A stretch of DNA of 5,351 nucleotides from Oscillospiraceae bacterium (GTDB lineage Bacteria; Bacillota; Clostridia; Oscillospirales; Ruminococcaceae): NCBI GenBank assembly GCA_031285645.1, contig JAITVU010000119.1, positions 1 to 5,351 of the forward strand, written 5' to 3'. Under the pieces are notes generated by a model that did no database searches, was not told the origin of the DNA, and worked only from the letters and a program-made list of their open reading frames with translations. Shown here one piece after another: positions 1 to 4,597 of this stretch. Numbering within the stretch: the stretch's first letter is position 1; each line of letters begins with the position of its first letter. Made by a program: the position numbers and the translations under genes.

Positions 1-515
1 ATATCGCCGATCAGATTTGTCTGATACACCGTGAATCTTTGATCAACGCGCAGATCTACCATTCCTTTGAATTGAGACTCAAATCCCGGCTTGTTCGATT
101 CATGTAGTTTCTCTAAACAGAATACATTCCAATGTGTATCACCAAGCCAGAAAAAGGGAGTACCATCGTTGTAATACAAAAACCGCTTACCGCTTATCGT
201 TTTCAGGAAGCCTTTTCGGTAAATCTCTAAATTTCCGGTATAGGGAATGCAGGTGATGCTCCCTGCGATATGATTAAAGTCATTGTTATGAGGGTCATTG
301 CATGACATAGTGTATGTCCATACACCCACGCTTATGGGAGCGAATCGAACCCCCCAAACGGCATCGCCCAACCAGTAGGCCGGACGAGCAACCGTTTCAC
401 CGTTCGGACCGATAAATGTAGCCGTCACGTCCACGTCAAAATAGGGATTCTCATACATCGCTTGGTTACTCGTCACTTGGAATTCCGTTACCTGCCACTG
501 CATAGTACTTGTCAT
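1..515 (-). CDS. DUF5060/DUF4038-type glycoside hydrolase, N-terminal part (runs off window)
   Basis: This is a partial gene: 171 codons are readable from an ATG at 515 with no stop before position 1, so the C-terminus lies outside the window. The start is supported by an AAGGAGG ribosome binding site (524-530) 8 bases upstream. Residues about 5-95 look like a DUF5060 beta-sandwich (ENPYFDVDVTATFIGPNGE, then a WTYTMSCND segment near 66-74). From about 100 the sequence switches to the start of a TIM-barrel of the DUF4038/apiosidase-like type, with the hallmark run RFLYYNDGTPFFWLGDTHWN at 111-130. There is no signal peptide, so a cytoplasmic enzyme acting on imported oligosaccharides is likely. 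Proteins of this architecture are putative glycosidases; one related group (GH140) removes apiose from pectin, but the substrate here cannot be told. The catalytic acids would lie in the missing part. It is divergent from the GH31 gene and noticeably more AT-rich in codon choice. Confidence 0.85.
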   Translation of the reverse strand, partial: MTSTMQWQVTEFQVTSNQAMYENPYFDVDVTATFIGPNGETVARPAYWLGDAVWGVRFAPISVGVWTYTMSCNDPHNNDFNHIAGSITCIPYTGNLEIYRKGFLKTISGKRFLYYNDGTPFFWLGDTHWNVFCLEKLHESNKPGFESQFKGMVDLRVDQRFTVYQTNLIGD

Positions 516-567
516 AGAAATTTCCTCCTTCTACATAAAAATGAACCTTCCAGCTCAATTCGAAGCC

Positions 568-576
568 AGTATAGCA
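568..576 (-). promoter_or_regulatory. Extended -10 promoter for the leftward glycosidase gene
   Basis: Read on the minus strand, the sequence is TGC followed by TATACT, a good extended -10 element (TGnTATAAT with one mismatch). No convincing -35 lies 16-18 bases upstream, which is usual for extended -10 promoters. Transcription would start near 561, giving a leader of about 46 bases before the ATG at 515. This is motif matching only. Confidence 0.45.
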
Positions 577-608
577 CATCTTGCATCAATAGGGAAGATA
601 TGGATAGA

Positions 609-614
609 TATAAT
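609..614 (+). promoter_or_regulatory. Candidate -10 element for the GH31 gene
   Basis: A perfect TATAAT is present. The hexamer 17 bases upstream (586-591, TCAATA) is a poor -35, so the promoter may need an activator, as is common for sugar-utilisation genes. Transcription would start near 621, leaving a leader of about 75 bases that contains the inverted repeat at 645-666. Confidence 0.4.
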
Positions 615-644
615 AAACCAGAAATCCTTATGTAGACAAAACAG

Positions 645-666
645 CTAACATCTGCTATCCTGTTAG
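645..666. repeat. Short inverted repeat in the GH31 leader
   Basis: CTAACA and TGTTAG form a perfect 6-base inverted repeat around a 10-base spacer. It lies between the candidate -10 and the ribosome binding site of the GH31 gene, where an operator or a weak mRNA hairpin would sit. It is short enough to occur by chance. Confidence 0.3.
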
Positions 667-696
667 TAACATTTTTCTAAGAAGGAGTGCAAGCTC

Positions 697-2730
697 ATGT
701 TATCCACGCAAAACGGCGCCCTGCTCTTCCACATGGATGCGGAAACCATGATCATCGAGGCATGGGGACGGGATTCCCTGCGTGTCCGCGCCACCAAGCT
801 GCCCGAAATCCCCACAACGGAATGGGCGCTCATCCAGCCGAAACAGGAAGTCAAGGCCACTGTTACAATCTTCGACGGCTATGCGGTGATTGAAAACGGC
901 AAGATCAAGGCCACCGTTGACAAGAGCGGCAAGATCTTCTTCCAGAACAGCGCTGGCAAGGTTCTGCTGGAGGAATATGTCCGCAACCGGAAGCTCTACA
1001 ACTTCGCCCCGGGGATCGTGCCCAGCGGCTTCGCATCGGCGCTGGATATTGAGGCGCGGGAGTTTAAGCCAATCCTCGGCGGAGACTATGCCCTGACTGC
1101 GCGGTTCGAGTCCGACCCCGAGGAAAAAATCTACGGCCTTGGGCAATACCAGCAGCCGAACCTCGACCAGAAGGGCTGCGAGCTGGAGCTGGCTCACCGG
1201 AATTCGCAGGCCAGCGTGCCCTTCGCGCTCTCCAGCCTTGGCTACGGCTTTTTGTGGAACAACCCGTCTGTTGGGCGCGTGAGCTTCGCAAAAAATGTCA
1301 CCACGTGGACGGCGACCTCCACAAAGGTGCTGGATTATTGGATCACCGCGGGCGACTCCCCCGCCGATATCCTCGAAAACTACAGCATGGCTACTGGCTC
1401 CGTGCCCATGATGCCCGATTGGGCGATGGGCTTCTGGCAGTGCAAGCTGCGCTATCAGACGCAGGAGGAACTGCTCACCGTTGCCCGCGAGTATAAGCGG
1501 CGCGGCGTGCCACTCTCTGTGATCGTGGTGGACTTCTTCCACTGGACGATGCAGGGTGACTGGAAGTTCGACAAAAAGTACTGGCCCGACCCCCAAGCCA
1601 TGGTGGACGAGCTGAAGAGCATGGGCGTCGAGCTGATGGTATCCATCTGGCCGACCGTCGACCACCGCAGCGAAAACTTTCAGGAAATGACGGAGAAGGG
1701 CTATCTCATCCGCACGGATCGGGGTCAGCGCATCGCCATGATCTTTCAGGGCAACACCGTCCACTTTGACGCCACGAATCCCGGCGCACGCGAATACGTG
1801 TGGAACAAGGCGAAGCAGAATTACTACGACTACGGGATCAAGCTGTTCTGGCTGGACGAGGCGGAGCCAGAATACACCTACTACGACTTCGACCTCTACC
1901 GTTACCATCAGGGGCCGAACGTGGAGATTGGCAACCTCTACCCCATGCTCTACGCCCGCGCCTTCTACGACGGCATGACAGGCGAGGGGCAAGAGAACGT
2001 GATCAACCTGCTGCGCTGTGCATGGGCGGGAAGCCAGCGTTACGGCGCACTGGTGTGGTCGGGCGATATCGATTCCAGCTTTAGGAGCCTGCGCAACCAG
2101 TTCGCGGCGGGACTCAATATGGGGATTGCGGGTATTCCGTGGTGGACGACCGACATCGGCGGGTTCCACGGGGGCGACGCCTCCAGCGAGGAATTCCGTG
2201 AGTGCTTCACGCGGTGGTTCCAGTACGCCACATTCTGTCCGGTGATGCGCCTGCACGGCGATCGGGAGCCCCACACTCCGCCGATGGACGCCTCGCAGGG
2301 CATCGGAGTCGGCGGCGGTTCCTGCCCCTCCGGCGCGGCCAACGAGATCTGGAGCTACGGCGAAGACATCTATGAAATCTGCAAGGATTTCATCGGGATT
2401 CGCGGCAAGCTCTTGCCCTACATCCGTGAGCAAATGGCTCTCGCGCACGAAAAAGGCCAGCCGCCCATGCGCCCGCTGTTCTTTGACTATCCGGACGATG
2501 AAGCGGCATGGAAGGTGCAGGACGAATTCCTGTTCGGACCGGACATCCTTGTAGCCCCGGTGCTCTACTCCGGCCTCCGCGAACGCGAGGTCTACCTGCC
2601 GAAGGGCGCAAGCTGGAAAGACGCTTGGACAGACGAAACCTTCGACGGCGGACAGACCATCACCGCCGCCGCCCCAATCGAACGCATCCCTGTATTCATC
2701 CGGGCAGGAGCAGGTCTGGAGCTGCGGTAA
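697..2730 (+). CDS. GH31 family alpha-glycosidase, probably alpha-xylosidase
   Basis: A complete 677-residue glycoside hydrolase family 31 enzyme, a retaining exo-alpha-glycosidase. The ATG is preceded by GAAGGAG (681-687) at 9 bases. An N-terminal beta-sandwich (about 1-235) includes the GLGQ loop at 147-150. The (beta/alpha)8 barrel follows from about 240: GFWQCKLRYQTQEE (245-258), VIVVDFFHW (276-284), the nucleophile motif FWLDEAEPE (384-392, predicted nucleophile D387), WSGDIDSSF (454-462, predicted acid/base D457), WWTTDIGGF (482-490) and RLHGDREP (518-525). Beta-rich C-terminal domains hold LFGPDILVAPVL (612-623) and end with IPVFIRAGA. The FWQ-RY and DFFHWT signatures and the E-A-E-P-E after the nucleophile resemble the alpha-xylosidase branch acting on xyloglucan oligosaccharides; alpha-glucosidase is the main alternative. 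There is no signal peptide, so it is probably cytoplasmic. It is a single-gene unit closed by a terminator 10 bases after the stop and is strongly G/C-biased at third positions. Family certain, substrate inferred. Confidence 0.95.
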   Translation: MLSTQNGALLFHMDAETMIIEAWGRDSLRVRATKLPEIPTTEWALIQPKQEVKATVTIFDGYAVIENGKIKATVDKSGKIFFQNSAGKVLLEEYVRNRKLYNFAPGIVPSGFASALDIEAREFKPILGGDYALTARFESDPEEKIYGLGQYQQPNLDQKGCELELAHRNSQASVPFALSSLGYGFLWNNPSVGRVSFAKNVTTWTATSTKVLDYWITAGDSPADILENYSMATGSVPMMPDWAMGFWQCKLRYQTQEELLTVAREYKRRGVPLSVIVVDFFHWTMQGDWKFDKKYWPDPQAMVDELKSMGVELMVSIWPTVDHRSENFQEMTEKGYLIRTDRGQRIAMIFQGNTVHFDATNPGAREYVWNKAKQNYYDYGIKLFWLDEAEPEYTYYDFDLYRYHQGPNVEIGNLYPMLYARAFYDGMTGEGQENVINLLRCAWAGSQRYGALVWSGDIDSSFRSLRNQFAAGLNMGIAGIPWWTTDIGGFHGGDASSEEFRECFTRWFQYATFCPVMRLHGDREPHTPPMDASQGIGVGGGSCPSGAANEIWSYGEDIYEICKDFIGIRGKLLPYIREQMALAHEKGQPPMRPLFFDYPDDEAAWKVQDEFLFGPDILVAPVLYSGLREREVYLPKGASWKDAWTDETFDGGQTITAAAPIERIPVFIRAGAGLELR

Positions 2731-2740
2731 ATACCATAGA

Positions 2741-2774
2741 AAAAACCGCATTGCTTGATTGTAATGCGGTTTTT
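2741..2774. terminator. Bidirectional rho-independent terminator
   Basis: AAAAACCGCATT (2741-2752) pairs perfectly with AATGCGGTTTTT (2763-2774), and the stem can extend by a G-T and a C-G pair into a 6-base loop. The T run on the plus strand ends the GH31 transcript 10 bases after its stop codon. The A run on the left gives the matching T run for minus-strand transcription, so the same hairpin would also end transcription of the tRNA-like sequence to its right. Confidence 0.9.
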
Positions 2775-2777
2775 GCT

Positions 2778-2843
2778 GCCCTCCGGCAAGAATCAAACTG
2801 GCGACTTGCACATTACGAGTGCGTTGCTCTACCGACTGAGCCA
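2778..2843 (-). pseudogene. Degenerate tRNA-Thr (anticodon CGT), 5' acceptor strand lost
   Basis: Read on the minus strand, this segment folds with standard tRNA numbering from base 8 to base 73. It has U8 and G9, a perfect D stem GCTC/GAGC with the GG of the D loop, an anticodon arm with loop CTCGTAA (anticodon CGT at 2815-2817), a 5-base variable loop AAGTC, and a T arm GCCAG-TTTGATT-CTTGC. The last has one mismatch (C51/T63) and T instead of the near-invariant C56. The 3' acceptor strand reads CGGAGGG, but the seven bases where its partner should be (2844-2850) read ATATTTA and cannot pair. No CCA is encoded, which is normal in this phylum. A terminator follows directly, so this was once a real tRNA gene or the 3' end of one. 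It is probably non-functional and could be an attachment-site remnant of an integrated element. Confidence 0.75.
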
Positions 2844-2886
2844 TAAATATTATATGAAAGAGTGGAGTTTCCTACTCACGGGACAT

Positions 2887-2927
2887 AGAAAGCCGAACGC
2901 CAACCAATCGGTGGTGTTCGGCTTTCT
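2887..2927 (-). terminator. Long hairpin, terminator of the 36-residue minigene
   Basis: AGAAAGCCGAAC (2887-2898) pairs perfectly with GTTCGGCTTTCT (2916-2927), and the stem extends inward by G-T, C-G, C-G and A-T to about 16 pairs with a 9-base loop. It starts 19 bases beyond the stop codon of the minus-strand small gene. The trailing T tracts are imperfect on both strands (CTTTCTATG leftwards, CTTTCTCTCTTT rightwards), so termination may be bidirectional. Being between two other units, it mainly insulates. Confidence 0.7.
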
Positions 2928-2946
2928 CTCTTTAACCGGTCGTTTG

Positions 2947-3057
2947 CTATTTTGTCCTTATTCCACCCCGAATTACGGTGATGTACATTTCCTCGATATC
3001 GTTAATGTAGGGGATCAGGGTGTCGATGATGGCGTTTCCGTGAAGCTGCATTGTCAT
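2947..3057 (-). CDS. Small protein of 36 residues, unrecognised
   Basis: A short complete gene encoding 36 residues: MTMQLHGNAIIDTLIPY, then INDIEEMYITVIRGGIRTK and a TAG stop. A GGAGG ribosome binding site (3066-3070) sits 8 bases upstream of the ATG. Its codons prefer C or G in the third position through most of the length, as in real genes rather than chance frames. It also has a near-consensus promoter (3107-3135) and a hairpin terminator 19 bases after the stop, so it forms a self-contained unit. The product is probably one amphipathic helix (NAIIDTLIPYINDIEEMYITVI) with a basic tail. It has no signal peptide and no clear membrane segment. It is divergent from the XRE regulator gene and shares its control region, which suggests linked regulation. 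I do not recognise the family; toxin, antitoxin or regulatory peptide are only possibilities. Confidence 0.65.
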   Translation of the reverse strand: MTMQLHGNAIIDTLIPYINDIEEMYITVIRGGIRTK

Positions 3058-3071
3058 AGCGGATTCCTCCA

Positions 3072-3109
3072 AATAGTGATGTTGCTTTGTGTTACCCTCT
3101 ATCACTATT
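3072..3109. repeat. 9-base inverted repeat over the minigene start site, candidate operator
   Basis: AATAGTGAT (3072-3080) and ATCACTATT (3101-3109) are perfect inverted copies separated by 20 bases. The right arm overlaps the -10 of the minus-strand promoter and the left arm lies just upstream of the GGAGG ribosome binding site. Since the right arm is mostly upstream of the expected start of the transcript, a DNA-binding site fits better than an RNA hairpin. The neighbouring XRE protein is the obvious candidate binder, but this is inference. Confidence 0.5.
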
Positions 3110-3135
3110 ATACAGGATATCCTTTATATTGTCGA
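3107..3135 (-). promoter_or_regulatory. Strong promoter of the 36-residue minigene
   Basis: On the minus strand, TCGACA (3130-3135, 5 of 6 matches to TTGACA) is separated by exactly 17 bases from a perfect TATAAT (3107-3112). Transcription would start near 3100, giving a leader of about 43 bases. The spacer contains the 10-base palindrome AGGATATCCT, and the -10 overlaps one arm of the inverted repeat at 3072-3109. Confidence 0.75.
3114..3123. repeat. Palindrome AGGATATCCT with a related copy at 3192-3204
   Basis: AGGATATCCT is a perfect 10-base palindrome in the -35/-10 spacer of the minus-strand promoter. Its right half begins TATCCTTTATATT (3118-3130), which matches TATCCTATATAAT (3192-3204) at 11 of 13 positions. 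The second copy overlaps the -10 of the plus-strand promoter of the XRE gene. A site type shared by both divergent promoters is what one regulator controlling both would need. Confidence 0.4.
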
Positions 3136-3175
3136 GCTTATTCTAAAGAATTTCCTATGATATTTCAATAATTAT

Positions 3176-3204
3176 TTGATATTATAAATGTTATCCTATA
3201 TAAT
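3176..3204 (+). promoter_or_regulatory. Strong promoter of the XRE regulator gene
   Basis: TTGATA (3176-3181, 5 of 6) is followed after exactly 17 bases by a perfect TATAAT (3199-3204). The -10 lies inside the 12-base AT-only palindrome ATATAATTATAT (3198-3209). The transcript would start near 3211, essentially at the AGGAGG ribosome binding site, giving a very short leader of about 15 bases. Confidence 0.75.
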
Positions 3205-3225
3205 TATATCAGGAGGGGATAGACC

Positions 3226-3435
3226 ATGACCAATGCGCAGAAGATAAAAATGGGGCTGGCGTATCAGAATATGAGTGAAGCCCAGCTCGCCCGCGAGTTT
3301 GGAACAACACCGCAAGCATTCAGCCAGCGGATAAAGACCGATAAGTTCACGAATGCGGAGCTGGAGCAAATCGGAAACATAATCGGCGCGCAATATATTT
3401 CCGCATTTGAATTCCCCGATGGGACGCGAGTATAA
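3226..3435 (+). CDS. Small XRE/Cro-CI-type helix-turn-helix regulator
   Basis: A complete 69-residue protein that is essentially one DNA-binding domain. The ATG follows AGGAGG (3211-3216) at 9 bases. The helix-turn-helix lies at about residues 17-37: SEAQLAREFG forms the first helix, TTPQAFSQRI the turn and recognition helix. A helix with ELEQIGNIIGA follows and the tail is YISAFEFPDGTRV. The protein lacks any ligand or oligomerisation domain, as in the Cro-like regulators common on mobile elements of Bacillota. It is divergent from the 36-residue minigene, with repeats in the shared control region that it may bind. It lies 58 bases upstream of the nuclease start, and read-through into the nuclease is possible because no terminator intervenes. 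It could repress itself, the minigene and the nuclease. The domain call is secure; the targets are inferred. Confidence 0.88.
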   Translation: MTNAQKIKMGLAYQNMSEAQLAREFGTTPQAFSQRIKTDKFTNAELEQIGNIIGAQYISAFEFPDGTRV

Positions 3436-3442
3436 ATGCAAA

Positions 3443-3471
3443 TTGCACAAGAGAACCGATTCTGCTATAAT
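3443..3471 (+). promoter_or_regulatory. Extended -10 promoter of the nuclease gene
   Basis: TTGCAC (3443-3448) is a weak -35, but after 17 bases comes TGC directly before a perfect TATAAT (3466-3471), an extended -10 element. The transcript would start near 3478, right at the AAGGGGG ribosome binding site (3478-3484). This places the translation start at 3494 and excludes the upstream in-frame starts near 3407 and 3470 for this transcript. Confidence 0.65.
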
Positions 3472-3493
3472 GGTGATAAGGGGGCGACGGCCT

Positions 3494-4519
3494 ATGCTAA
3501 TAAATAGCAGCGACTATCTAGCTGTTATAAATGATATAAAGTCACGTATTCGATTGACACAGCGTCGGGTTCTGCTATCTGCGAATGCGGAGCTGTTCAT
3601 GCTGTACTGGAATATCGGGAAAGTGATTAACGAGTACAGCGTATGGGGCAACAAGTTTATCGAAAACTTGGCATATGACATCAAGCTGGATTTCCCCGAT
3701 ACCAGAGGTTATTCTGTTCGCAACCTGAAATACATGGCGAAGTTTTATAAGACTTTTCCTGATTTTGAAATTGTGCAGTCGCTGACTGCACAATTAACAT
3801 GGACGCACAGTAACGTGCTTCTGGACAAGGTAAAAGGCCAAGACGAATTCTTGTGGTATGCGCAGCGTAATAGTGAATCAGGATGGTCGGTTGATCTCCT
3901 CAAGGAGCAGATTGAGAACAAACTATACGAGCGTCAGGTACTAACGAAGAAAACAAACAACTTTCAAGAGCGATTAACGCCGCCGCAGAGTGACCTTGCA
4001 CTCCAAACAATGAAAGACCCATATATGTTCGATTTTATTCAGTATCGCGAGGGCATGGTTGAACGTGAAATCGAAGCGGAGCTTGTAAAGAACATCACGA
4101 AACTGTTGCTTGAATTAGGTACGGGATTTGCGTTTGTTGGCAATCAATATCACATCGAAGTTGAAAATGAGGACTTCTATTTAGACCTTTTATTTTACCA
4201 CTTGAAGCTTCGCTGTTATGTCGTTATTGAACTTAAAACTGGTGACTTCAAACCAGAGTATGCGGGAAAGCTTAATTTCTATATTTCGGCTGTTGATGAT
4301 TTGCTGAAAGCGGAACGAGATAATCCAACAATAGGGCTTCTGCTTTGCAAAAACAAGCGGGGAATGATTGCCGAATATTCGCTCCGCGATATTGAAAAGC
4401 CAATCGGTGTAAGTGAATACAAGCTGTTCAAGAATCTGCCGAAGGAATATGAGAACATTTTACCTTCTGCCGAAGACATTGAGAAGCGTATTGGATTACT
4501 CCCCGGAGTCGATGATTAA
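3494..4519 (+). CDS. YhcG/DUF1016-family PD-(D/E)XK nuclease
   Basis: A 341-residue protein of the usual length for this family. The open frame extends upstream to a TTG at 3407 inside the XRE gene, but the ATG at 3494 is preferred: it has AAGGGGG (3478-3484) 9 bases upstream, and a promoter whose -10 (3466-3471) overlaps the earlier ATG. The N-terminal DUF1016 helical domain spans about 8-160, with LYWNIGKVI (37-45), SVRNLKYMAKFY (74-85) and LTWTHSNVLLDK (101-112). The C-terminal nuclease domain spans about 170-325, with the core FYLDLLFYH (228-236, D231), VIELKTGDF (244-252, E246 and K248) and AGKLNFYISAVDD (257-269). All core catalytic residues are present, so it should be an active DNA endonuclease. 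The family's role is poorly known; members often sit in defence or mobile regions. Here it follows a small regulator and converges on a relaxase gene, so element cargo with a defensive role is plausible but unproven. Codons are more AT-rich than in GH31 or the relaxase. Confidence 0.92.
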   Translation: MLINSSDYLAVINDIKSRIRLTQRRVLLSANAELFMLYWNIGKVINEYSVWGNKFIENLAYDIKLDFPDTRGYSVRNLKYMAKFYKTFPDFEIVQSLTAQLTWTHSNVLLDKVKGQDEFLWYAQRNSESGWSVDLLKEQIENKLYERQVLTKKTNNFQERLTPPQSDLALQTMKDPYMFDFIQYREGMVEREIEAELVKNITKLLLELGTGFAFVGNQYHIEVENEDFYLDLLFYHLKLRCYVVIELKTGDFKPEYAGKLNFYISAVDDLLKAERDNPTIGLLLCKNKRGMIAEYSLRDIEKPIGVSEYKLFKNLPKEYENILPSAEDIEKRIGLLPGVDD

Positions 4520-4546
4520 AAGAACAGGGAGTATATATGCAAGCAG

Positions 4547-4580
4547 AAGGACAAGGCCGAATCCCCGTCCTTGTCCTTTT
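4547..4580. terminator. Rho-independent terminator between nuclease and relaxase genes
   Basis: AAGGACAAGG (4547-4556) pairs perfectly with CCTTGTCCTT (4569-4578) around a 12-base loop, followed by TTTTA on the plus strand. It starts 27 bases after the nuclease stop and lies 17 bases beyond the relaxase stop, so it serves the convergent genes. The T run is good for the plus strand; on the minus strand it is only CTTCTGC, so termination there may be weaker. Confidence 0.8.
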
Positions 4581-4597
4581 ATCTGCGCCCCGAACTG

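Noticed and set aside
700..2844. Long minus-strand open frame (714 codons) covering the whole GH31 gene
   Set aside because: It is antisense to a gene with every GH31 motif, continues through the terminator and tRNA remnant, lacks recognisable domains, and its openness is explained by the high G/C third-position bias of the plus strand.
2849..2854. TATAAT on the minus strand just upstream of the tRNA remnant
   Set aside because: It overlaps where the lost acceptor strand should be and has no -35 at the right distance, so it is not a credible tRNA promoter; the sequence here is simply AT-rich.
2862..2879. Small imperfect hairpin GTGGAGT/ACTCAC
   Set aside because: Only six pairs with a bulge and no T tract; not distinguishable from chance.
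3072..3109. Inverted repeat read as a CRISPR or integron-type repeat
   Set aside because: Only a single inverted pair with a 20-base spacer; no direct repeat array and no associated genes, so an operator is the simpler reading.
2755..3171. Plus-strand open frame of 138 codons
   Set aside because: It begins inside the GH31 terminator, runs through the tRNA remnant and the second hairpin, and lies opposite the 36-residue gene and its promoter. It has no ribosome binding site and no family resemblance.
3436..3507. 23-codon frame starting with an ATG directly after the XRE stop codon
   Set aside because: It could be translated by coupling, but it overlaps the promoter, binding site and start of the nuclease gene, has no binding site of its own beyond coupling, and its sequence is explained by those elements.
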